From: Lewinellaceae bacterium
Lineage (GTDB): Bacteria > Bacteroidota > Bacteroidia > Chitinophagales > Saprospiraceae
Assembly: GCA_016713985.1 (NCBI GenBank)
Contig: JADJOD010000006.1
Location: 62,001 to 126,000, forward strand
Length of the DNA stretch: 64,000 nucleotides
Direction: 5' to 3'
A model generated the notes under the pieces. The model had not been told where the DNA came from. It was given only the letters and a program-made list of their open reading frames with translations, and made no database searches. Made by a program: the position numbers and the translations under genes. Positions 25,968 through 35,808 of this stretch are shown in pieces. Each line of letters opens with the position of its first letter. Within the stretch, counting starts at the first letter, position 1.

Positions 25968-26954
25968 ATGATAAAAACCCTCGTACTCGGCTCTGCACAA
26001 TGGGGCTGGACGGTGCCCAAACCGGAGGCATTCCGCCTGCTGGACACCTGGCTTGGGGCCGGTTTCCGGGAAATTGACTGCGCCACCAACTACCCGATCA
26101 ATCGCCGCCCCGCCGATTTCCGCGCGTCGGAAAAAATTTTACTGGAATACACGCGGGCACACGGCTTGCGCGACCTGCGGATCACCATGAAAATCGGCAG
26201 CTTGGACAACATGCGGTCGCCGGACATCAACCTGAGCCCTTCTTTTATCCTGATGATGGGGGAAGAATACCACCGCCTGTTCGATGGCAACCTCGATTGT
26301 GTGATGTTCCATTGGGACAACCGTAACTCGGAATCCGACATAAACGCTTCGCTGGAAGCCTTGTGCTCCCTGCAAAAAGAAGCCGGTATCCGGCCGGGGC
26401 TCTCGGGCATTGCACACCCGGAATTGTATGCGCGGGCAAACGAGATTTTTCAACTGCAATTTGATATTCAGTTGAAACACAACATCTTGCAGTCAGATTT
26501 TGAACGGTACCAATCTTTGCACACCCGCTCTTCTTCCGAAAATGCGCCCTTGCCGCAACACACCGGCCGGGTGGAGCATCGTTTTTTCGCCTACGGGATC
26601 AATGCAGGCGGGATAAAACTGGAAGAACGGTATGAGCAGGGCAGCACGTTTCTTGCCCGGGGCGGGCAGGTGGAAAAAGCGAGCCCCGTCCTTGAAAAAA
26701 TTCGCGCAATCCAGCCCGGTCTGAATACCGCTTTTGTACGTCCACCACTTAAAACGATGAACCACATCGGTCTGATTTATGCCGGACAACACCCCGGCTT
26801 GAACGGCCTGTTGCTGGGGGTGTCGTCAGAAATTCAGTTGAAGCAAACTTTGGATTTCTGGCGAAACCTGGAGACGTTCGATTATTCGGATGTGTATTCC
26901 GCCTTAGATAAAATTGCCCGCAGCTACCGGGCCGGCGCGGCGGGCAATTTATAA
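25968..26954 (+). CDS. Aldo/keto reductase-family protein
   Basis: 328 residues. It opens with TLVLGSAQWGWTVPKPEAF and contains FREIDCATNYP, the usual place of the catalytic Asp and Tyr, with KIG in the position of the catalytic lysine and FHWDNRNSESD in place of the 'HxPD' His motif. The end is GVSSEIQLKQTLDFW. This is a TIM-barrel NAD(P)H oxidoreductase; the deviation around the His/Lys motifs makes substrate prediction unsafe. Confidence 0.78.
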   Translation: MIKTLVLGSAQWGWTVPKPEAFRLLDTWLGAGFREIDCATNYPINRRPADFRASEKILLEYTRAHGLRDLRITMKIGSLDNMRSPDINLSPSFILMMGEEYHRLFDGNLDCVMFHWDNRNSESDINASLEALCSLQKEAGIRPGLSGIAHPELYARANEIFQLQFDIQLKHNILQSDFERYQSLHTRSSSENAPLPQHTGRVEHRFFAYGINAGGIKLEERYEQGSTFLARGGQVEKASPVLEKIRAIQPGLNTAFVRPPLKTMNHIGLIYAGQHPGLNGLLLGVSSEIQLKQTLDFWRNLETFDYSDVYSALDKIARSYRAGAAGNL

Positions 26955-26990
26955 GCCCTGATATTATAAGAAGGCCTCAGAAACAATTTT

Positions 26991-27338
26991 TTACAAATGC
27001 ATCCGCTCTTTTTTTCCCAGCAGAATTTCTTTGGCTTCGACCCGATCCGGGTCCGGCACACAACAATCTACGGGACAAACCGCTGCGCATTGGGGCTCTT
27101 CGTGAAAACCGACACATTCCGTACATTTATCGGGCACGATGTAATAGTAGTCGTTTGAGACCGGGTTGTTTTTTCGCGAGGCATCCACGGTTGTTCCATC
27201 TTCCAGGGTATATTGTCCTTTTACGGTATTTCCGTCTGAAATAGCCCATTCCACCCCTCCTTCATAAATCGCATTATTGGGGCATTCCGGCTCGCATGCA
27301 CCACAATTGATGCATTCGTCAGTAATCATTATTGCCAT
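26991..27338 (-). CDS. 4Fe-4S dicluster ferredoxin (YfhL-like)
   Basis: 115 residues. Cluster-binding motifs are CINCGACEPECP and, near the end, CTECVGFHEEPQCAAVCPVDCC. Between them lies a ~50-residue insertion (about residues 25-72), which also gives the second half an extended CxxC-x8-CxxxC spacing as in the Alvin/YfhL subtype. It carries low-potential electrons; the partner is not evident. A TACATTTG box lies 57 bp upstream. Confidence 0.9.
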   Translation of the reverse strand: MAIMITDECINCGACEPECPNNAIYEGGVEWAISDGNTVKGQYTLEDGTTVDASRKNNPVSNDYYYIVPDKCTECVGFHEEPQCAAVCPVDCCVPDPDRVEAKEILLGKKERMHL

Positions 27339-27394
27339 ATCGAAATCCTGATTGTCTTTTCTTTCGAAACAAAAAGCGTTTCCAAAAGTTGGCG

Positions 27395-27402
27395 CAAATG
27401 TA
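27395..27402 (-). promoter_or_regulatory. -7 box of the ferredoxin gene
   Basis: The minus strand reads TACATTTG followed by CGCC, matching TAnnTTTG, 57 bp upstream of ATG 27338. The region upstream is the repeat array, so no -33 element could be assigned. Confidence 0.45.
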
Positions 27403-27405
27403 AAA

Positions 27406-27513
27406 AGGTTTAAGGGTTTAAGGGTTTAAGGGTTTAAGGGTTTCAGGGTTTAAAGGTTTCAGGGTTAGAGCAGCGCTTAACCCTGAAACCCTGAAACCTT
27501 TAAACCCTGAAAC
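27406..27513 (+). repeat. Inverted pair of 8-bp tandem arrays (AAGGGTTT type)
   Basis: About seven units of AAGGGTTT or CAGGGTTT run to 27466, a ~12-base spacer follows, and then complementary units (AACCCTGA type) to 27513. The arms can pair over about 30 bp. It sits between the ferredoxin gene and the OmpA/SPOR gene, both on the minus strand. Confidence 0.85.
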
Positions 27514-27518
27514 ACTTT

Positions 27519-29843
27519 TCATTGCACTGCGCGTACAAAAGCGTCGATTTTGTCTTTGTCGAGTTTGCGCTTCAGCGAATCGGCTTCGCCGCGGGTTTTG
27601 AATTTGCCTACACTGATGGAGAAATAGGTGGAGTTCGGGAAACGTACGATCTGGGCCGTGTTATAGCCGGCCTTGTGCAAGGTATTCAGTTGATTTTGAG
27701 CGCGGTTTTCCATGAGGAACGAGCCCGCCACCACGTGATAGGAGTCTTTGTCGCCGCTGCTGATGGAAACCGCGCCGGTAGCCGGCGGTGCGATATTGAC
27801 ATTGTTATTTCCTGTGGCGGCCGGCGGAATGCTTGCCGGAGCGCCGTTGATCTGTCCGTCTACATAAACCATCGAAGCGCCCTGCACACCCGCCAGAATC
27901 CGGACTTCGGTGCGGCGATTGCGCGCATGTTCCTGATCCGTGCAGGAAATACCGTCGCGGCATTTATTGCGCGGCTCACTCTCGCCGTAACCAACCGGAC
28001 GAAGGCGAACCCGGTCGATCCCCTGAACGACTAAGTAATCAACAACTCCGTTGGCGCGGCGCTGGCTGAGTTGCTGGTTGTATTCATCGTTGCCACGGCA
28101 GTCGGTATGGCTGGCGAGTTCAACCTTGATGCTGGGGTGCTGCTGCAACAAGGCAACCAGCAAGTCCAGGTCTTTCCGGGCATCCGGGCGAAGTGTGGCG
28201 TCGTTGAAGTTGTAATAAATATTGGGCAATTCGATGACCGAACCGGGCAAAAGCGGCGCGACGGAAATGTTTTGCATGGTCAGTTGATTGGGCAACCACC
28301 CTTCCGTATCGATCTCGGTACTTCCCACTAAGCGGTTGGCCTGGTACAATTCCAGTTTATACTTAGTGCTGGGATTGAGGTAGTGATCAACCATACCATT
28401 CGCATCGGTAATTACGGTATCCCGCTCGCCGGTGGATTTATTGGTCAAAATAACGGCAGCGCCCGCCAGCGGAGCGTTGGTCACGTAGTTGAAGACCGAC
28501 GGGTTCCACTGGAGTTTTCCCGAATTGGGCGTTTTGTCTAACTGCACCGACACCTCATTGCCGGGTTTGGACATTTGTACCCGGATTTGTTTGGTTTGAT
28601 AGCCTTTTTTGGAAACACTGATGGCATAATTGCCGGGTTTTACCTCCGTAAGAAACCGGCCCTTGGAATCCGTTTCTCCGTTGATGCCTTTATCGGGAGG
28701 CATGGCTTTCATCACGTCCTGGCCGTTGACGTTTTGGATCGTGATCATATTTCCTTCTTCGTCGCGCCCGATAACGTTATTGGCGTCGTAATTGAGCAGT
28801 TGCACGGCCGACAAGCTGATCGGCGAACCGGAAGCTTTGTCCGTCACAACAATTTTAACATCCAGGTCCCTGTCCGGCACCCGTTTGTTTTGCAGCAAAT
28901 AGTCGTCAAGGTTGCCGTTTTCGGTGTGAAAACTAAAAATATCGTCGGCGCCGGCGCCCCCGTTTCCATTGGAAGAATAGTATCCGTTAATTTTGTTCAG
29001 GTCGACGATCAGGCCAAAATCATCGCCCCGGGTGTTAAACGGAGCGCCCATATTGATGGGTTTTGTCCATTGGGTGCCTTCCGGAATGACGTAGTAGAGG
29101 TCCAGCCCGCCCTGGCCGCCTTCGATCCCGTCGGAAGCGTAATAGAGGGAGTTGTCGGCGTGAATGAACGGAAATGCTTCATTTCCACTGGTATTTACAC
29201 CGGCTCCGAGGTTGACGGGTTCACTCCAGGATTCGCCGACGCGGTAGGACACAAATATGTCCATGCCGCCGCTGCCTCCCGGGCGATTGGAAGTGAAAAA
29301 CAGTTTGTCGCCGTCGATGCTGATGGCCGGATGGCAATCGGCATAACCTTCATCATTCACCGGAAATATCGGTTGGGGTTCGGTCCACAGTTCCCCTTCT
29401 TTTTTGGAAGAATAGATCCGCATCATCAGGCTGCCGTCTTTACTGTATTTCTCGCGGCCGTCGACGATGATATTCCGGGAGAAATAAACCACTTCGGCCG
29501 TGCGGTCGAAACACACGGGGCCTTCGTTGTATTGGGTCGAAATTTCCCTGGAAAACGGTTCGGCTACCGTCAGGCTGCCCTCCGCGCTGCGCCGCGAACG
29601 CAGAATAGACGTGTACAGCTGATTACTCTTCTTATCCGTGAGTTTTTTCAGACCGGCATTGTTGGTGGAAATAAAAACGATACCGTCTTCAAAAAAGGTA
29701 GGACTGAATTCCAGGCCTTTGGTATTGATAGCGTCTTCATTTTTTACCTGAACCGTCACGGGTTCGGTGTCAGATTGTGCTGACAGGATGCCGGTTGACA
29801 GGAAGAAGAGGATGATGAATGTAATATGCTTGCGGGCTTTCAT
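27519..29843 (-). CDS. PD40/carboxypeptidase-like/OmpA/SPOR protein (PorE-like)
   Basis: 774 residues from ATG 29843 (MKARKHITFIILFFLSTGILSAQ); ATG 29852 is an alternative. Domain order: signal peptide; WD40-like PD40 repeats (LEFSPTFFEDGIVFISTN, DCHPAISIDGDKLFFTSNRPGG); a carboxypeptidase-regulatory-like domain (LTEVKPGNYAISVSKKGYQTKQI); OmpA (ASHTDCRGNDEYNQQLSQRRANGVVDYL, with RNRRTEVRIL); and a C-terminal SPOR domain (YHVVAGSFLMENRAQNQL). It resembles PorE, which ties the T9SS ring to peptidoglycan, but lacks PorE's N-terminal TPR and lipobox and adds SPOR. It follows a PorP/SprF gene, the usual pairing. Confidence 0.85.
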   Translation of the reverse strand: MKARKHITFIILFFLSTGILSAQSDTEPVTVQVKNEDAINTKGLEFSPTFFEDGIVFISTNNAGLKKLTDKKSNQLYTSILRSRRSAEGSLTVAEPFSREISTQYNEGPVCFDRTAEVVYFSRNIIVDGREKYSKDGSLMMRIYSSKKEGELWTEPQPIFPVNDEGYADCHPAISIDGDKLFFTSNRPGGSGGMDIFVSYRVGESWSEPVNLGAGVNTSGNEAFPFIHADNSLYYASDGIEGGQGGLDLYYVIPEGTQWTKPINMGAPFNTRGDDFGLIVDLNKINGYYSSNGNGGAGADDIFSFHTENGNLDDYLLQNKRVPDRDLDVKIVVTDKASGSPISLSAVQLLNYDANNVIGRDEEGNMITIQNVNGQDVMKAMPPDKGINGETDSKGRFLTEVKPGNYAISVSKKGYQTKQIRVQMSKPGNEVSVQLDKTPNSGKLQWNPSVFNYVTNAPLAGAAVILTNKSTGERDTVITDANGMVDHYLNPSTKYKLELYQANRLVGSTEIDTEGWLPNQLTMQNISVAPLLPGSVIELPNIYYNFNDATLRPDARKDLDLLVALLQQHPSIKVELASHTDCRGNDEYNQQLSQRRANGVVDYLVVQGIDRVRLRPVGYGESEPRNKCRDGISCTDQEHARNRRTEVRILAGVQGASMVYVDGQINGAPASIPPAATGNNNVNIAPPATGAVSISSGDKDSYHVVAGSFLMENRAQNQLNTLHKAGYNTAQIVRFPNSTYFSISVGKFKTRGEADSLKRKLDKDKIDAFVRAVQ

Positions 29844-29930
29844 GATTCCCATGATTTTTGAGAAAATTGATGGTGATTACTTTGCCGCGTTTGTGTCGGT
29901 TGTGCAACGGACTTGACGCGACTTTGAAAA

Positions 29931-30879
29931 TTAGAGAAAGAATCGGGGACTGAACACGTTCTTCTTTTTGTTGCTTTTTTTCAAATCGGCCTGCAACATC
30001 AGTTCTATCGAACCGCCGTTGTAGTCTTTCAGATCGGAAAGGGAAAAATCGTACGCGGCGCCCGCCTACCTGCGGGGTCGCTTGCCAGAATACGAGCAAG
30101 TCGATGGATTCCCCCGGACCGTCGCCGCCCAGTCGATAGGAAATACCGGCGGTAACTTTTTGCCGGATATCGAGATTGATGTTGATATCAGCGTCGAACG
30201 GCGCATTCTCGACGTATTTTACCAGCACTGCCGGCAACAGGTTGATGTCTTCGCTCAGCGGAAATATCCCGCCGGCCGTGCCGTAAAAGTGCCGGTATTC
30301 TTTGGCGGAAATCGGGTTTAAAGCCGAATTTAAACCGATGGTGCTGGAATAGATACGAGGCACCGAAAAACCCACGTAAAACTGGTTGGCGAAAACGCCG
30401 TACACGCCGGCGCCCACGTTCCCGTAAAAATCGCTGATCTTTTGGTTGTCGAGAGAGGGGTCGCCAATCGTTATCGGTTCAGCCTGATCCAAAGCCATAC
30501 CCAACGAACGCAGGGAGCCCTGAATACCAACCCGAACGGAAGCATTTTCCGTAGAAACCACGTCGTAAGAATAGGCGAGTGTCGCGTGAAAGTCGCGCTG
30601 CAAACCAATTTTCAGGTACGACATGGTAACGCCGACACCTACACGCGGCGTTAAAAACGGGGAGTTGAAACTAACCAGCCCGGATTGTGGAGCGCCTTCA
30701 AAGCCCAGCCACTGACTGCGGAAAATCGCCGAAACGGTTGGTGTACCCCGTGCGCCTGCATAGGCCGGGTTGTACAGCAACTTATTGTACATGAATTGCG
30801 TGTAGTGGTGATCCTGCTGGGCAGAAAGTTGCACGCCGGCCAGTTGTATAATGAAGAGAAGGAATAATAGTTTTTTCAT
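29931..30879 (-). CDS. PorP/SprF family protein with a C-terminal frameshift
   Basis: The signal peptide (LSAQQDHHYTQFMYN), KLLYNPAYAGARGTPTVSAIFRSQW and the barrel strands are canonical. As written the frame runs on to 29770 through non-homologous sequence after VFWQATPQV. Removing one C from the CCC run at 30061-30063 restores GGAAYDFSLSDLKDY, a SIELMLQADL strand and an end at TAA 29931 (SPRFFL), as in the family. The true length is then about 315 residues. Beside giant adhesins such proteins (SprF) are needed for delivery of SprB-type proteins to the surface. Confidence 0.85.
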
Positions 30880-30985
30880 TGCAATATGGTTTGAAGGTGG
30901 TACAGGAGAAAGTTTGAAGATGCGGGAAGGATTGTGTTTTTACAATGGCCCCGCATCCTCAAACTTTCGGATGCTCCACCCCGAT

Positions 30986-33900
30986 TCAACGGAATATTTC
31001 TACAAAACCCTTGATAACGGGCTCGTTCGGGCCTGGTTTAAAAATATAGAAGTACACACCGTCGGGCAGGTCTTTACCCGGTTCTCCGTCGAGTGTACCC
31101 CTCCAGGCTTTGGCGGGATCGTTATCGTATGGCGCCGCTTCGTACACTTTATCACCCCATTGGTTGTACACCACCAGCGAGTTGTCGCGATACAGGCCGG
31201 AGTTGATACAAGGTATCTCCAGCCAGTCATTTACCACGTCACCGTTGGGAGTGATGATATTGGGCACAAGCGAGCAATCTTCCACCCGGATCACCTGAAT
31301 CGTAACCAACGCCATGTCGCAGAGGTTGGGGCATGATTTTGAACAAACTTCATACAGGAAAGTAGCTTGTCCGCCCGTTTCCGGGGCGTCGAAAGAGAAC
31401 AATCCGTTGCCGAGATTGGTCAAACCGGTCAGATCGCCTACCTCCGTGATACTGAAGTCGGAAGCCGGGACAAGAACGTCATTGGTCAGGATGTTGAAGG
31501 TATCCGTTGTTCCGGGAGCAATATATATATCGGTATCGTCAATGGCATCGGGAGCACTGGCCAGTTCCAGGGTTACTGAATCCAGGGGCGTGAGTCATCC
31601 GTTGATATTTGCCTGCACGGTATAAAGGCCTTCCGTATTGGTGCCAAAGCCGGTGACGGTGATCTGATACGTATCGGGGTAGGGTGCTTGCGGGCCGGTC
31701 CAGATATAAATGGCGCCGGGAATCGAATCTGAGGTCAGGATAACGTCCTGGTTGACACAACCGAGCGTAGGGTTGGAGAATACATTCAAAGGTGCAAGGT
31801 CCTGCACATCGATGATCACCACACATTCCGCCGAGTTGCCCGACGAATCCACCGCCACAAAAGTCAGCGTATCCGAGCCGATTGAAAACACCTCCCCCGG
31901 CAATCCGCCGGCTGTTTGGGCATAGGAAGCGATCTCACAGTTATCCGTCGCAGCCGGCAAATCGAAATCGATCCGAACGCCGTCGCAACCGGTCACGGTA
32001 TCTGCGAAGAAAATAAATTCGTCGGGGTCGGAAAGTACCGCGCCGCCCGTGTTCAATACAATCGGGCTTTCCGGACAACCAATCAACGGCGCCTCATTTT
32101 CAGAAACGGTCACGATAAACGTAGCCGTCGTAATCATACCGGTGGAATCGATCGCCGTATAAGAAACGGATGTCGGTCCCAGCGGAAAGGAGTCGCCGGG
32201 CATGTAATTGGAATACAAGGTATCCACTTTGCAGAAACCAACCGGAGTCGGCGGCGTCCAGGTAGCGGCCGTTTGCGAGCAGCCGGTCACCGTGATGTCT
32301 TCCGGAACATTGGTAAAGCCCGGTTGGTTGGCCGCGACAATTTTTACCTCGAAGGTGCAGGAATCGTAGTTTCCACTGGCGTCCTGGACAAAACAAACCA
32401 CATCCGTCGTGCCGTTAAAGAAGGCGCTGCCGGAGGAAGGAGTGGATGCCACGATAAGGTCTGCCTGTGGTGTACAATTATCCGTAGCCGAAGGCAAATC
32501 CCAACTGACCACTTCGCCACAAGGGCTGGCATTATTGATCGTTACATTCGGCGGACATGCGCTCAGTACCGGCGCGATCAGGTCGATAGCCGAGATGCTG
32601 AAATTACAGGTGCTTGTATTTCCGGCGACATCAAGTGCCGTGTACGTTACAACGGTAATACCTGCCGGGAATGAAGAACCGGGGGCAAAATTTGACGTCA
32701 GGCTGTCAAGAGCGCAGTTGTCGGTGGCCACCGGGAGGTCCCAGAAAAGTGTGGTATCACAGGCACCCGGAGGAAGTGTGAGTAATACACTGTCCGGGCA
32801 ACCCAGAATGATCGGCGGAATGTTTTCCGTCACCGTCACCGAAAAACTACAGGTTGTGGTATTCCCGGCTCCGTCGGTCGCAGTATACACCACCGAGCTG
32901 GTACCTACGGCGAAAAAGTTGCCGGATTGGGAAGCGGAAGCAGGCGTCAGCACGCCCGAACAGTCATCGGTAGCCGATACCGTCCAGGTGGGGAAAGCGC
33001 CGCAGGTATCCTGCGCCGTTGCCAGGGTAATATCGGCAGGGCACGTGATTTCCGGCACAACGTCGTCGAGTACCGTGATCACGAAAGAACAGGTGGAGAC
33101 GTTGTTAAAATCGTCCATTGCCTGATAAGTGATCAAAGTATCACCCGGCGGGAAGACCGCGTTGGATGCCGCCGTCCCGGAAAGGGAAATATCCTGGTCG
33201 CAGTTGTCCACAGCGCTGATCGCAAACGGCACAACAGCCGTACAACCTGCGCCACCGTCCGGAGTTACCGTAAAGTCGTCGGGGCAAATGAGGATCGGCG
33301 CCGCCGTGTCCTGCACGGTTACCAAGAAACTGCAACTGGCTGTGAGACCGGTAAGGTCCGTTACCGTGTACAATACCAAGGTCTGGCCGACCGGAAAAAT
33401 GCTGTCGGGTGTAAAATTGGAGGTCACCGTCAGGCTGGTCTGGCCACAGGCGTCGATCGGAGTGGGCGGTTGCCAGTTTACCTGCTTTTGGCAGGCAAAA
33501 GCGGGTGCGATATCCGTAACACCTGTCGGGCAGTTCAAAAACTGGGGCGGGTTGTTGTCCACCACGGTTACCGACATGGAGCAGTTGGCCACATTGCCGG
33601 CGCTATCCGTCACGGTGAACAATACCAGAGAAGTGCCGACATTAAATACATCGCTGACCGGTATCCGGGTAATTGTATCGATGCCGCTGCAGGCATCGGT
33701 AGCGATTGGCAACGGGATATTCACGTTGGCGTTACATTCGTTGGCCACGGCATCCACCGTAATATTGGCCGGACAAGTGACATTCGGCGGAGAGGTATCG
33801 CCGCCTTGCTGCACATAACCTGAAATAGTTAATACCGGTACCGTATTGATGGAACTGTTGATGGCTTCTATAAACCCGGTGAAATCAATATTGGAAATCA

Positions 33901-35719
33901 TGGTCGGGTCCAGCACAGTAAAATAGATCGTAAAAAAGGCGCCGCCGTCGGGTATCTGCGGCCAGCCGCTTCCGGGGCCGCCGGCAAAAAAGGAAATGGT
34001 GCCGTTGGCCGCCGTAGTGAAGTTGAAATCGCCGGGCGACAGGTCGAGGCCCGGGTAATCATTGTTAATCGTGTCGAATTCCAATACCGCCTGATTCCAG
34101 CTGAGGGAAAACTGCAAGCCGACGATATCGGTCCAGTTCTCCACATACATATTTAAGGCGATCTGTGCGCCTACACCCTGGCAATCAACCGATATGGTGT
34201 CGATGGAAAGGGTGAGCAGGCCGGAGGCATTGACCGTTACCGTAAAAGAACAGGTACTTGTATTGCCCGCCTGGTCGGTAGCCGTGTAGGTGACGGTTGA
34301 AACGCCCGGATTATACGTTCCATTGGCATTTCCCTGTCCCTGGCTGCTGGTTGCGCCGGTGCTTACATAACTCAGGCCAACCGTTTGGCTACAGTCGTCC
34401 TGCAAGGTAAGCGGTTGCAAACCATTCACCTGGGCGCTGGAATTGCCGGTTGGCAAATCCACAACAACGTTTGCCGGGCAGGTAATAACGGGTGGAACGA
34501 TGTCCGCAATATTGACCGTTCCGTTGATCCAGATGGCTGAAATTTCCTCCGGAGAGCCAGTTGCATTGGAAATAACCTCCCGGATGCTGGGTACGTCGCC
34601 AAAAGTAATGCCCGAATTTGTTCCTCCTGCACCCAATATGGTGAAGTTGAGGGTAAACAACACCGCTCCGTTCGGGAGTGTGGTTCCAAAACCGGCGTTG
34701 GTGGTCCACAAAAAGGACAACAACCCGCTGCCGGTTTGTGCGGTACCAAAATCGGAGGCGGAAAGTTGCAACAAGGGGTTAAAATTGCTTACAGAACTGT
34801 ACTGAAGTACAAGCGCATCCCATCCGAGTGAAAACTGAAGGGATCCGAGCGAGTCGAAATTCAATGCAGTAATGTCGATCGATACCGTCTGGTTGCAGGA
34901 AACCGTCGCATTGGATGCAATAATGGTGAGTGAATCACTCGAGATCGACAGGTCGACGGTAACGGTAAACGAACAAATGGCTGTATTTCCCCCCACATCC
35001 GTCGCCGTGTACGTTACGGTGGAAAGGCCGATATTAAAACCTGCGCCGCTGGCATCGGGGTCATTCGGCGCACTGGTAATCGTCGCGCCGCCGGAAGCCC
35101 AGCCAACATTCGCCACGGGAGCACAATTGTCCGTAATACTTTGCGGGGCAATACCGTTGACGGGTGTCGGGCCACTGCCCTGTACCGTAACGTTTGCCGG
35201 GCAGGTAATCACAGGCGCTTTGTCGTCAACGGGTTTTACCCCGCCGGACATCACCATGTGTGGAAGAATGTCGCCATTTTCGTTGGCCACTTCGATCACC
35301 GCGGGGAAATCAGTAAACATAACCGGGGCGAAGGGCCCTGCAACACGTCGGAATGCAATAGAGAAAACGATCGAACTATCCGGAGCCGAACTACCATTCG
35401 AACTCGTCCAGATAAAGGTCATTTTACCCTGATTAATAAAGGTGGTGGTATCAAAACCTACGTCGACACCCGGGCCGAGAAAAACAGGGCTCAGCGAGGT
35501 GGTATAGGCATAATCAAGTCGACTGGTATCCCACATCAACGTAAACTGGAGCGATCCGATGTTGTTGAAATTAACAACCCGGACGGGCACCAAAAACGTA
35601 TCGGATGATGCACAGCCGATGGTGACTGTATCAGTTTTGAGGATAACAGCCTGAGCCGATGCTTCGCGTGTATAGATAAGCGATGCAAAGAGGATTAGGA
35701 TTAATAGAATATTTCTCAT
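30986..35719 (-). CDS. Giant adhesin A: cohesin-like and HYR modules, type B sorting domain, internal TGA
   Basis: Signal peptide (LIYTREASA) then three cohesin-like modules (about residues 24-165, 265-405 and 500-640; each with a 'GSLQF(T/S)L.WD' strand), each followed by HYR modules; six or more further HYR units contain ITCPAN or similar. The frame is interrupted by TGA at 31597-31595 and continues open to 30986, encoding an Ig-like unit and the gliding-motility-associated C-terminal (CHU_C/type B) domain: NIITPNGDVVNDWLEIP and VVYNQWGDKVYEA. The full length is ~1577 residues. The context NING-(stop)-LTPLDS fits a lost Cys (TGC) that would pair with the Cys in TLGC. Exported by the T9SS and displayed on the surface. 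Confidence 0.85.
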
Positions 35720-35736
35720 GGTTTTAAAATTAAAAA

Positions 35737-35800
35737 CCTCCCCCCATTCCCTCCAAAGACAAGTACATGTGGCGCACTTTCTTTGGAGGGTTGGGAGAGG
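35737..35800. terminator. Imperfect hairpin between giant adhesins B and A
   Basis: Arms beginning CCTCCCCCC and CTCCAAAGA are complementary to TCTTTGGAGGGTTGGGAGAGG with mismatches. Located right after the stop of adhesin B in the transcribed direction, before the start of adhesin A. The tail is weak. Confidence 0.35.
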
Positions 35801-35808
35801 CTGCTTTT

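Noticed and set aside
31595..31597. TGA recoding as a sense codon or selenocysteine
   Set aside because: TGA is used as an ordinary stop elsewhere (for example at moaC and the end of the COG4299 gene); no SECIS-like structure was noticed.
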